The notes under the pieces: generated by a model | Told to the model about the DNA's origin: nothing | Seen by the model: only the letters and a program-made list of their open reading frames with translations | Databases searched by the model: none | Shown here: in pieces, positions 1-9,466 of the stretch | Layout of the letters: every line of letters starts with the position of its first letter | How positions within the stretch are numbered: the stretch's first letter is position 1 | DNA from: Frigididesulfovibrio sp031551885 | GTDB taxonomy: Bacteria > Desulfobacterota > Desulfovibrionia > Desulfovibrionales > Desulfovibrionaceae | Assembly (NCBI GenBank): GCA_031551885.1 | Contig: JAVBMX010000109.1 | Coordinates: forward strand, 1 to 12,724 | Reading direction: 5' to 3' | DNA length: 12,724 nucleotides | Program-made: the position numbers and the translations under genes

Positions 1-79
1 CGCCCGTGGGGCGGCCCCCGGCCATGGCCGGCGCCCCCCCGGCTTGTGGGGGTCGGGGGTCCCACTGTCCCCCCAGAAA
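1..79. repeat. GC-rich palindromic tail downstream of the DciA-like gene
   Basis: Non-coding sequence behind the minus-strand gene that ends at 80. It holds a perfect 14-bp palindrome, CCGGCCATGGCCGG (18-31), framed by GGGGC (8-12) and GCCCC (33-37), so a longer hairpin can form. G and C runs follow up to 74. It could terminate transcription of the kinase operon, but no T-tract follows the stem on the minus strand. The string GGGGCGGCCCCC (8-19) also occurs near 12653-12664, so both window ends carry related GC-rich structure. Confidence 0.4.
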
Positions 80-552
80 CTATTCAAAAGCTCGAACATA
101 GGCCGCGTAGGCGCGGCCGACCGGGTCGGTGGGATCCAGGTTCAGGGAGCCCAGACGCGGAGGCCGGGGGGGCATGGTTCGCAGAGGTTCGATGGCGAGG
201 CGCGGCGGGGGGCAGGCCAAGGAATTTCGGCCCTGCATCAGGCTGACCCGCACCTTGGAAAAAAACTCGCGGTCCATGAAGGCGTTGGCCCGCTCCAGAA
301 TTTCATAAGCGCACAGGTGAGCCTCTTGCGCGGCCGCGCTGTCCTCGGCCCCCAGAAGCAACTCGCCGTCTTTGTGCCCCAAAGGCATGATCAGAGTGGA
401 AAGATCCGGTCCCATGACCATGTCCCAGTGCTCCCACAGGGCGGTCAGGCCGGCCTGGGCTTCGCCGTTCCGGGACTTGATGAAGAGCTCAAGCGCTTCG
501 GCGGCCGACATCGCCCGCTTGATGCGATGGGGGTTGCCGGGCGAGCGTATTT

Positions 553-556
<4 letters not shown>
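80..556 (-). CDS. DUF721/DciA-like protein
   Basis: 158-residue protein resembling the DUF721 (DciA-like) family. DciA in many bacteria lacking DnaC/DnaI helps load the replicative helicase DnaB. Residues about 17-105 fit the family pattern: a helix, then WEHWDMVMGPDLS with the conserved tryptophan and glycine, then a hydrophobic stretch (DGELLLGAEDSAAAQEAHLCAYEIL) matching the 'L.V...s..w..eL' part. The C-terminal 50 residues are proline-rich and look unstructured. The start is fixed by an ATGA overlap with the upstream kinase gene (start 554-556, kinase stop 553-555), with a purine-rich GGAAGAG before it, so translation is probably coupled. The family call is by pattern only. A role in helicase loading is inferred from the family, and many DUF721 proteins are uncharacterised. 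Confidence 0.7.
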
Positions 557-4569
<4,013 letters not shown>

Positions 4570-4650
4570 ACAGAAGCAATCCTTCAAGGCCGGAGGCCCG
4601 TACGCCGTCAACGGAAACCGGGCATCCTGGGGAATTATTGATCAAACAAT

Positions 4651-4679
4651 ATATTATCCCAGGATTTCGGCAAGGTAAA
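4651..4679 (-). promoter_or_regulatory. candidate sigma70 promoter of the kinase operon
   Basis: Read on the minus strand: TTTACC (4674-4679) as -35, a 17-bp spacer, and TAATAT (4651-4656) as -10. This predicts transcription from about 4644 and a leader of about 75 nt before ATG 4569. Each hexamer matches the consensus at 4 of 6 positions, and the stretch is AT-rich within a GC-rich region. A palindrome TTGATCAA lies at 4638-4645 around the predicted start and could be an operator, but it is short. Confidence 0.5.
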
Positions 4680-4723
4680 GATGCGCCGGCGGCGGGGCGG
4701 TTCGCGCGGTCTCCCGTCGTCGC

Positions 4724-4750
4724 ATCGGCCCGTGTCGCGGCACGGGCGAT
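4724..4750. repeat. inverted repeat upstream of the kinase promoter
   Basis: GCCCGTG (4728-4734) and CACGGGC (4741-4747) form a 7-bp perfect stem around a 6-nt loop. ATC/GAT extends it by 3 bp past a one-base bulge. It lies between proA and the kinase promoter. No T-tract follows on either strand, so it is more likely a regulatory or repeat palindrome than an intrinsic terminator. Confidence 0.4.
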
Positions 4751-4853
4751 AAAGGTTACCGCCGCAACACGGAGCTTACCTTTTCAGGCGGCGTCGAACA
4801 ACCCCCGTTCCCCCCGTTTGTCCGCCGTTGGGCGGCGGGCGACCCCCTCATAT

Positions 4854-4943
4854 ATCGGCAAGCTCGTGCAAAGCACGGGCTTGCCGATGATGGGGGTGCA
4901 GGGGATTGAATCCCCTGCCAGGGGGATTGGGGGACAGAGTCCC
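4854..4943. repeat. compound stem-loop element downstream of proA (REP-like)
   Basis: Three consecutive hairpins in 90 bp. The first has a 16-bp stem with one G-T wobble, ATCGGCAAGCTCGTGC (4854-4869) with its partner at 4873-4888, around an AAA loop. The second pairs GCAGGGGAT (4898-4906) with ATCCCCTGC (4910-4918). The third pairs GGGAC (4931-4935) with GTCCC (4939-4943). For the minus-strand proBA transcript they come in reverse order, starting 21 bp after the proA stop. No U-tract follows, so mRNA 3'-end stabilisation or an extragenic palindromic repeat is more likely than a classic terminator. The rest of 4570-4963 shows no credible gene. Confidence 0.6.
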
Positions 4944-4963
4944 TCAATTAATGAGTTCTGACC

Positions 4964-6229
4964 CTAGCTCCGCACCGTATACGAACCCCGGCCGATCCAT
5001 TTGTAGGTGGTCAGGGCTTCCAGGGCCATGGGGCCCCTGGCGTGCAGCTTTTGGGTCGAAACCGCCACCTCGGCCCCCAAACCGAACTGGCCGCCGTCCG
5101 TAAAGCGGGTGGAGGCGTTCACATACACGGCCGAAGAATCGACCCGACGCACGAACAACTCGGCGGTGCGCATGTTTTCCGTGAGCACGGCGTCGGAATG
5201 CCCGGTGCCGTGGGCCCGGATATGGGCGATGGCCTCGTCGAGGTCGTCCACCACATGCACGTTGAGGTCAAGGGTCAGATGCTCCTTGTCCAGCCAGGCC
5301 GGGTCCAGGGCCACCACCGGGCAGGGCACGCCGATCAAAAAAGGATCGGCGGTCGTCGAGGCGTGCAGGGTCACGCCCAAAGGACCGAGATACGCGGCCA
5401 GGGAGGGCAGGAACGTTTCGGCGATGTCTTTATGGACCAGCAGCGTTTCCACGGCGTTGCAGACGCTCGGGCGCTGGGTCTTGGCGTTGGCGATCACGGC
5501 CAGGGCCCTGGAGGCGTCGACCTGGGCGTCGACAAAAATGTGGCACACCCCGATGCCGCCGGTGATGACCGGAATGCGCGAGTGCTCGCGGCAGAGCCGG
5601 TGCAACTGGGGACCGCCGCGCGGGATGAGCATGTCCACATAAGCGTCCAGATGCAGCAAGGCCGTGACCAGATCCCGGTTCGGGTCAAGCACGGCCTGCA
5701 CGCAGGCCCGGGGCAGGCCTCGGGCGGCCAGGGCCAGGTGCAGGGCGGCGATCAGCGCGGCGTTGGTCCGCCGGGTTTCTTTGCCGCCGCGCAAAATGAC
5801 CGCGTTGCCTGTTTTCAGGCAGAGCACGGCCGTATCCACGGTCACGTTGGGGCGGGCCTCGTAAATGGCGGCCACCACGCCCAGGGGGAAGCGCTTGCGG
5901 ATCAGCGACAGGCCCGAAGGGCATTCGTGCCCGTCGATGACTTCGCCCAGGGGGTCGTGCAGAGCGGCCACCTGACGCACGTCGGCGGCCAGGTCTTTCA
6001 GGCGGGTTTCGTTCAGGAGCAGACGATCCTGCATGGCCGGGCTCATGCCGGCCGCTTTGGCGGCGGCCAGATCTTCGGCGTTGGCCGCCAGGATGGCGTC
6101 TTCGGCGGCGAGCAGCTCGGCCGAGATGCGCAGCAGCAGGGCGTTGCGTTCCTCGGTGCTCAGTTCGGCCAGGGTGTGGGAGGCCTCGCGCGCGGCGCGG
6201 CCGATGGCTTTCAGGGGATTGTCGCTCAT
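4964..6229 (-). CDS. proA: gamma-glutamyl phosphate reductase (glutamate-5-semialdehyde dehydrogenase)
   Basis: 421-residue cytoplasmic enzyme, full length for ProA (about 415-420). It reduces L-glutamyl 5-phosphate to glutamate 5-semialdehyde with NADPH, the second step of proline synthesis. Family hallmarks: RFPLGVVAAIYEARPNVTVD, the nucleotide-binding stretch NAVILRGGKE, catalytic Cys257 in RPSVCNAVETLLV, and a conserved C-terminal part with SSAVYVNASTRFTDGGQFGLGAEVAVSTQKLHARGPM. The ATG at 6227-6229 overlaps the proB stop (6226-6228) as ATGA and has GGAG about 7 nt upstream. Translation is therefore probably coupled to proB, keeping kinase and reductase in proportion; this matters because glutamyl phosphate is labile and is passed between the two. 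proC, for the final step, is not in this window. Confidence 0.97.
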   Translation of the reverse strand: MSDNPLKAIGRAAREASHTLAELSTEERNALLLRISAELLAAEDAILAANAEDLAAAKAAGMSPAMQDRLLLNETRLKDLAADVRQVAALHDPLGEVIDGHECPSGLSLIRKRFPLGVVAAIYEARPNVTVDTAVLCLKTGNAVILRGGKETRRTNAALIAALHLALAARGLPRACVQAVLDPNRDLVTALLHLDAYVDMLIPRGGPQLHRLCREHSRIPVITGGIGVCHIFVDAQVDASRALAVIANAKTQRPSVCNAVETLLVHKDIAETFLPSLAAYLGPLGVTLHASTTADPFLIGVPCPVVALDPAWLDKEHLTLDLNVHVVDDLDEAIAHIRAHGTGHSDAVLTENMRTAELFVRRVDSSAVYVNASTRFTDGGQFGLGAEVAVSTQKLHARGPMALEALTTYKWIGRGSYTVRS

Positions 6230-7332
6230 GTTCCGTCTCCGGTCAGGATAAGGTCGTCGCGGTGTACGGCTTCCGCGCCGTACTCATAGCCGATGATTCC
6301 GGCAATCTCGCTGGAGTGCCGGCCGGCAACCAGAGCCAAAGCTTCGCTGTTGTATTGGGCGACTCCGTGGGCCAGATCCCGCCCGTCGGGGTCGATGATG
6401 CGCACCACGGCCCCGCGCGGGAACACGCCCTCGACCCGGACGATCCCTTTGGGCAGCAGTGAGCCGCCGCGCTCTTTCAGGGCTTTGGCCGCTCCGGCGT
6501 CCACGTGCAGGCTGCCTGCCGGGGGCGGGCCGAACAGCCAGCGCTTGCGGTGATGCAGGGGGTCGCGGTCGGCCGGAAACAGAGTGCCCACGGGTTTGCC
6601 CGCCAAAATTTCGCCGATGATCTCCGGCCGCGAGCCCGGACCGATGATCACCCGGATACCCGCGCGGGTGGCCGTGCGGGCCGCCTGGATCTTGGTGCTC
6701 ATGCCGCCGGTGCCCAAGCCGGAAACGCTGCCCCCGGCCAGGGCGAATACGGATTCATCGATACGTTCCACCACAGGGATCAGCTTGGCTTCAGGGTCGG
6801 AACGCGGGTCGGCGGAGTAGAGGCCTTCCTGATCGGTGAGCAGCAGCAGGGTGTCCGCCCCGGCCAGAATCGCGGCCAGGGCCGAAAGATTGTCGTTGTC
6901 GCCGACCTTGATTTCCGTGGTGGCCACGGCGTCGTTCTCGTTGATCACCGGCACGATGCCGTATTCCAGCAGGGCGCAAAGCATGTCGCGGGCGTTGAGG
7001 AAGCGTTCGCGGTCTTCCAGGTCGGCCCTGGTCAGAAGCATCTGGCCGATGTGAAGGCCGTAGATGGCGAAAAGCTGTTCCCAGATCTGGATCAGCCTGC
7101 TTTGGCCCACGGCCGCGAGCAATTGCTTCGAGGCGATGACCGCCGGCAGCTCCGGGTGGTTCAGGTGTTCGCGTCCGGCCGCGATGGCCCCGGAGGTGAC
7201 TAGGATGACCCGGTGCCCGTCGGCCCTGGCCTGGGCGCAACGGCGGACGATCTCCAGCATGTGGGCGCGGTTGAGGGAGCGCGTTCCCCGAGTGAGAACG
7301 CTGGTGCCGAGTTTTACGACCAAAGTGGACAT
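6226..7332 (-). CDS. proB: glutamate 5-kinase with C-terminal PUA domain
   Basis: 368-residue enzyme of usual ProB length. It phosphorylates L-glutamate with ATP to form glutamyl 5-phosphate, the committed and feedback-controlled step of proline synthesis. The amino-acid kinase domain (about 1-255) shows VVKLGTSVLT, LVTSGAIAAG, PVINENDAVA, VGDNDNLSA, LLTDQEGLYSADPR and GTGGMSTKIQAA. A PUA domain occupies about 275-360. In E. coli the PUA domain is not needed for catalysis but affects Mg2+ dependence and proline inhibition. The ATG start (7330-7332) has AGGCGG (7340-7345 on the minus strand) 7 nt upstream as ribosome binding site. It is the first gene of a proBA pair with a 4-bp overlap. Confidence 0.97.
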   Translation of the reverse strand: MSTLVVKLGTSVLTRGTRSLNRAHMLEIVRRCAQARADGHRVILVTSGAIAAGREHLNHPELPAVIASKQLLAAVGQSRLIQIWEQLFAIYGLHIGQMLLTRADLEDRERFLNARDMLCALLEYGIVPVINENDAVATTEIKVGDNDNLSALAAILAGADTLLLLTDQEGLYSADPRSDPEAKLIPVVERIDESVFALAGGSVSGLGTGGMSTKIQAARTATRAGIRVIIGPGSRPEIIGEILAGKPVGTLFPADRDPLHHRKRWLFGPPPAGSLHVDAGAAKALKERGGSLLPKGIVRVEGVFPRGAVVRIIDPDGRDLAHGVAQYNSEALALVAGRHSSEIAGIIGYEYGAEAVHRDDLILTGDGT

Positions 7333-7351
7333 AGCGGGGCCGCCTGGAAAG

Positions 7352-7380
7352 AGTATAGGGCAAGAAGCCCGTATTTCTTG
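7352..7380 (-). promoter_or_regulatory. candidate -10 element and operator-like inverted repeat before proB
   Basis: On the minus strand a TATACT hexamer (7352-7357) lies 20 bp before the proB ATG. Directly upstream is a perfect 6-bp inverted repeat, CAAGAA (7361-7366) and TTCTTG (7375-7380), with an 8-bp spacer, sitting in the -35 zone. No good -35 hexamer accompanies it. A second possible -10, GATAAT, lies at 7390-7395; if that one is used, the repeat would fall in the leader RNA as a small hairpin. Either reading suggests regulation, but the signal is short. Confidence 0.3.
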
Positions 7381-7592
7381 TACGGCAAAATTATCCCGGA
7401 CTCAATGCGTTGGAGGGTTCCCTCCGGGGCGAGCGCGGCCCGTTCCCGCGCCTCGCTTTTGGAAGCCGCCCGAGCCCGGCCGACAATCGCCGGCGGAAAA
7501 CTTCGTGAGGGCAAACCGCCCGGCGCCGGCCCGGAAACTCCTTTGTTGTGAAGGAGACCAACGGCCGGCCGGGATGTCCGACCGGATGCGCG

Positions 7593-7635
7593 AACACGAA
7601 GCCCGAACGCCGTGCGGGCATTCGGGCTTCGTGTT
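7593..7635. repeat. 15-bp perfect hairpin, possible terminator
   Basis: AACACGAAGCCCGAA (7593-7607) pairs perfectly with TTCGGGCTTCGTGTT (7621-7635) around a 13-nt loop. On the plus strand it is followed by GTTTG. On the minus strand, where transcription from the 7864-8769 gene would arrive, only a short GTGTT ends the stem. It could halt isomerase-gene transcription before proB, but the U-tract is poor. Direct repeats ATGCGCG lie on both sides (7586-7592 and 7646-7652). Confidence 0.55.
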
Positions 7636-7657
7636 GTTTGACGGTATGCGCGTCGGG

Positions 7658-7705
7658 CCGTCGCCGGCCGAGGTTCTTGGCGGCTTTCAGCCGTTCCGGC
7701 GACGG
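7658..7705. repeat. 10-bp inverted repeat with nested hairpin
   Basis: CCGTCGCCGG (7658-7667) and CCGGCGACGG (7696-7705) are perfect complements. Inside the 28-nt interval, CGGCT (7681-7685) and AGCCG (7689-7693) form a second stem around TTC. The result is a two-tier stem with an asymmetric internal loop, a shape more typical of folded RNA than of a simple protein operator. Confidence 0.5.
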
Positions 7706-7714
7706 GAGGTTTTC

Positions 7715-7742
7715 GGCGGGAGGATTGTTGCATCCCCCCGCC
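7715..7742. repeat. 10-bp hairpin with one mismatch
   Basis: GGCGGG (7715-7720) pairs with CCCGCC (7737-7742) and GGAT (7722-7725) pairs with ATCC (7732-7735), with an A-C mismatch between and a 6-nt loop (TGTTGC). It sits between two stronger stems in the same gene-free region. Confidence 0.45.
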
Positions 7743-7746
7743 TCAT

Positions 7747-7799
7747 GTCGGTCGCCGCGCCTCACGACCGGGGAGACATGCTGCGGCGCGGCGACCGGC
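7747..7799. repeat. 15-bp inverted repeat downstream of the isomerase-like gene
   Basis: CGGTCGCCGCGCC (7749-7761) pairs perfectly with GGCGCGGCGACCG (7785-7797), and two further outer pairs (one a wobble) extend it to 7747-7799. The loop is 23 nt. On the minus strand it begins 65 bp after the stop of the 7864-8769 gene, so it may protect or end that mRNA. No T-tract follows. The short hairpin GGGGCAGTGCCCC at 7835-7847 lies between it and that stop. Confidence 0.5.
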
Positions 7800-7863
7800 G
7801 GTTTCTCTGGGGCCGGTTCCGGTTACCTGCATTTGGGGCAGTGCCCCTCCAAGGAACTAGCCC

Positions 7864-8769
7864 CTAGCCGAGCAGTTCTTCTTCCCGCCCTATCTTCAGC
7901 ACGTCGCGGCAATATTTGATGCTGCGGATACAGGCATCCATCTGTTTTTGCCGGGCGACTTCAAGGGTGTCGGCTCCCTGATCGTACTCGATTTCAAAAT
8001 TGATGCGGTCCATCATCGGCGATTCGCGGCGCAGGTGGTCCAGCATTTTCCGGCAGTCCATGTCGCCTTCGCCGAGGGCCATGCCGTGGAAACGCGCGCC
8101 GTAGGCGTCGCGGCTCCATTTATGATCGCAGAAGTGACAGCACACGGCCAGAGGGGCCAGTTTCGTCACGGCGATTTCCGGGCCTTCGAGAACGCCCATG
8201 GAGTTCACGGTGTCGACGCAGACCTTCACCAGCGGGTGATCGACGGCATTGACCAACCAAAGGACTTCATCGGCGAAGGTTTCCGTATGGTTTTCCACCG
8301 CAAGGCGGACGCCGTATTTTTCGAATTCGGGCAGGGCCTCGACGATCTCGTCGTGGATGTCGGCGAGCTGGCGCATGACCGTGGCCTGCATGCAACTGCC
8401 GTAAAGCGGGGGCTTGCGCCGGATGTCCATGCTGTATTTGGCGATGTCGGCGCCGAGCTTGTGGCAGATATAGGCGGCCCGCTTGAGCGGGAGGTTGATC
8501 ATCTTGTCGCATTCACAGTCGCGGGCGAAGTTCAGCTCAAGATACAATCCGCGCTTCTTGGCGGCCTGCGCGACTTCTTCCAGCCAGGCGTCGTCCAGAC
8601 GCTCCAGATCGCGGGGGGTGATGTGCAGGCCGTCCAGGCCCCACTCACGCGCCTTGTCCATGAGTTCGATGAGGCCGAAGACTTTCTCGTGGTCCGCCGA
8701 GAACCAGGTTTGTCCAAAGCCCCAAAGGTGAAGGGTGTAGGTGTGCAGCCCAAGTTGCATTTTCCGCAT
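7864..8769 (-). CDS. TIM-barrel sugar phosphate isomerase/epimerase family protein
   Basis: 301-residue soluble protein of the xylose isomerase-like TIM-barrel family (AP_endonuc_2 type), which includes IolE, hydroxypyruvate isomerase, ketose 3-epimerases and dehydroshikimate dehydratases. The likely divalent-metal ligands stand at the usual barrel-strand ends: Glu159 (RLAVENHTE), Asp186 (VCVDTVNSMG), His212 (CCHFCDHK) and Glu261 (NFEIEYD; Glu259 is the alternative). The substrate cannot be told from sequence. Eight or more cysteines, including CECD (85-88) and CCHFC (210-214), are more than I would expect and may suit an anaerobe. The start at 8769 is set by GAGGAG 6 nt upstream; the frame stays open to 8913 but that extension looks non-coding. 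The gene stands alone with its own promoter and long leader, and no transporter or dehydrogenase partner is adjacent. Confidence 0.85.
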   Translation of the reverse strand: MRKMQLGLHTYTLHLWGFGQTWFSADHEKVFGLIELMDKAREWGLDGLHITPRDLERLDDAWLEEVAQAAKKRGLYLELNFARDCECDKMINLPLKRAAYICHKLGADIAKYSMDIRRKPPLYGSCMQATVMRQLADIHDEIVEALPEFEKYGVRLAVENHTETFADEVLWLVNAVDHPLVKVCVDTVNSMGVLEGPEIAVTKLAPLAVCCHFCDHKWSRDAYGARFHGMALGEGDMDCRKMLDHLRRESPMMDRINFEIEYDQGADTLEVARQKQMDACIRSIKYCRDVLKIGREEELLG

Positions 8770-9008
8770 GACGCTCTCCTCAAAAAAGTTGGAGGTTCCG
8801 GCACAAGTGCGTTGTGTCGCCGCGTTGACATGGGTGGGACAAAGCCCCGCTGGTTTGGGTTTTCCGGGTGGGACGCGCCGCGATATCCGGAGGCGGCGCG
8901 GCTGCTCCGGCAATGGCGTGACGCGACTGCCCCGGCACAGTCGCCGTGAACGTTCGCTCGTGATGTGGTTGTTTATTCCGTATTATGTTACGATGTACCG
9001 TTTTCTAA

Positions 9009-9037
9009 AACTTAGGCGATCTCCCCCTGCGTGTCAA
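9009..9037 (-). promoter_or_regulatory. sigma70-type promoter for the isomerase-like gene
   Basis: On the minus strand there is a perfect TTGACA (9032-9037), a 17-bp spacer and TAAGTT (9009-9014). Transcription would begin near 9002, giving a leader of about 230 nt before ATG 8769. Within that leader GCGACTG (8923-8929) and CAGTCGC (8938-8944) form a 7-bp hairpin. This is the best -35 match in the window's non-coding DNA. The -10 matches consensus at only 3 of 6 positions. Confidence 0.55.
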
Positions 9038-9082
9038 GCGCCCGGCAACTCGAGAATCTACGCGCGGAAGGCGGCGCTCTTC

Positions 9083-9110
9083 TTGGCCTTTTGGTGGGAG
9101 ATGTTATATT
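9083..9110 (+). promoter_or_regulatory. candidate promoter of the tRNA-Phe gene
   Basis: TTGGCC (9083-9088), a 16-bp spacer and TATATT (9105-9110, 5 of 6 to consensus). A G/C-rich discriminator follows, as is common for stable-RNA promoters under stringent control. The predicted start near 9117 leaves about 100 nt of 5' leader for RNase processing. A weaker alternative closer to the tRNA is TTGCGC (9176-9181) with TAAATC (9199-9204). It points away from the isomerase promoter at 9009-9037, so this intergenic stretch is divergent. Confidence 0.45.
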
Positions 9111-9217
9111 CCACGGCTCGCGGAGGTAAAAAAACAGGCCCGCCCCCACCATTTTGCCCATTGCGGAAAAAAAGCTTGCGCTTCGACCCGCCTTCGGCTA
9201 AATCTCTCTTTCGCTTC

Positions 9218-9293
9218 GCCGGGGTAGCTCAGTTGGTAGAGCAGTGGACTGAAAATCCACGTGTGGGCGGTTCAATCCCGTCCCCCGGCACCA
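9218..9293 (+). tRNA. tRNA-Phe (GAA anticodon)
   Basis: 76 nt with a complete cloverleaf. The acceptor stem is GCCGGGG/CCCCGGC (7 bp), followed by discriminator A and an encoded CCA. The D stem is GCTC/GAGC. The anticodon stem is GTGGA/TCCAC around the loop CTGAAAA, giving anticodon GAA for phenylalanine. The variable loop is GTGTG. The T stem is GGCGG/CCGTC, with one G-T wobble and loop TTCAATC. An integrase fragment lies 172 bp beyond the 3' end, so this gene has probably served as an attachment site. Confidence 0.97.
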
Positions 9294-9306
9294 TTTCAAA
9301 ATCTCA

Positions 9307-9352
9307 CAAAGTCCTGCAAGCTCCAAAAAGCCTTGCGGGACTTTGCTTTTCT
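9307..9352 (+). terminator. intrinsic terminator of tRNA-Phe
   Basis: CAAAGTCCTGCAAG (9307-9320) pairs with CTTGCGGGACTTTG (9332-9345), 14 bp with one G-T wobble and an 11-nt loop, followed by CTTTTCT. Together this has the features of a Rho-independent terminator, 13 nt after the tRNA 3' end. It may belong to the host locus or to the integrated element. Confidence 0.85.
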
Positions 9353-9406
9353 AGCATTTCACAGTCTCAGCATGTCTCGTCAGGTACGTTGTCATCCCCG
9401 TTTTTT

Positions 9407-9466
9407 TGTTGGTAAAAATGTTGGTGAAGTTTTACCAACACCTCCAGCATGGAGATTTTACCAACA
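9407..9466 (+). promoter_or_regulatory. repeated TACCAAC boxes overlapping the integrase start
   Basis: Three exact copies of an 11-mer: TGTTGGTAAAA (inverted, 9407-9417) and TTTTACCAACA at 9430-9440 and 9456-9466. A partial inverted copy, TGTTGGTGAA, lies at 9419-9428. The two direct copies start 26 bp apart and enclose the small hairpin CTCCA-GCA-TGGAG (9442-9454). The last copy runs into the integrase ATG. Such boxes could be an operator for self-repression or arm-type integrase binding sites. Which of these applies cannot be decided here. Confidence 0.55.

Larger units (their letters stand above)
7412..7847. other. gene-free region dense in inverted repeats: possible structured RNA or composite palindromic element
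   Basis: The 531 bp between the isomerase-like gene and proB hold no convincing gene but at least eight inverted repeats: 7412-7425 (GGAGGGTTCCCTCC), 7488-7525 (9-10 bp, one bulge), 7538-7556 (6 bp), 7593-7635 (15 bp perfect), 7658-7705 (10 bp with a nested 5-bp hairpin), 7715-7742 (10 bp, one mismatch), 7747-7799 (15 bp, one wobble) and 7835-7847 (5 bp). The stems differ in sequence, so this is not an array of one repeat. Candidate explanations are a structured RNA on either strand, the 3' UTR of the upstream gene plus the proB leader, or nested insertions of palindromic elements. Open frames across it encode arginine- and proline-rich, low-complexity translations typical of GC-rich non-coding DNA. 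Confidence 0.5.

Noticed and set aside
5042..6289. 415-codon plus-strand frame antisense to proA
   Set aside because: Same artefact: low-complexity translation opposite a gene with unmistakable ProA motifs.
7391..7765. 124-codon minus-strand frame upstream of proB (GTG start)
   Set aside because: Arginine/proline-rich, no recognisable motif, and the DNA is dominated by inverted repeats. A small protein cannot be excluded, but nothing supports one.
7412..7847. CRISPR array
   Set aside because: The palindromes are all different and not regularly spaced, with no repeat-spacer pattern. No CRISPR-like array is seen anywhere in the window.
7064..7867. 267-codon plus-strand frame through the proB start and the stem-loop region
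   Set aside because: It runs antisense into proB, has no domain or ribosome binding site, and its translation is arginine- and proline-rich as expected from non-coding GC-rich DNA.
8770..8913. N-terminal extension of the isomerase-like gene
   Set aside because: The frame is open to a TTG at 8913, but the GAGGAG ribosome site sits directly before ATG 8769 and the extension has no family similarity.
8741..9415. 224-codon plus-strand frame covering the tRNA-Phe gene
   Set aside because: It reads through a tRNA, its promoter and a terminator, so it is not a gene.
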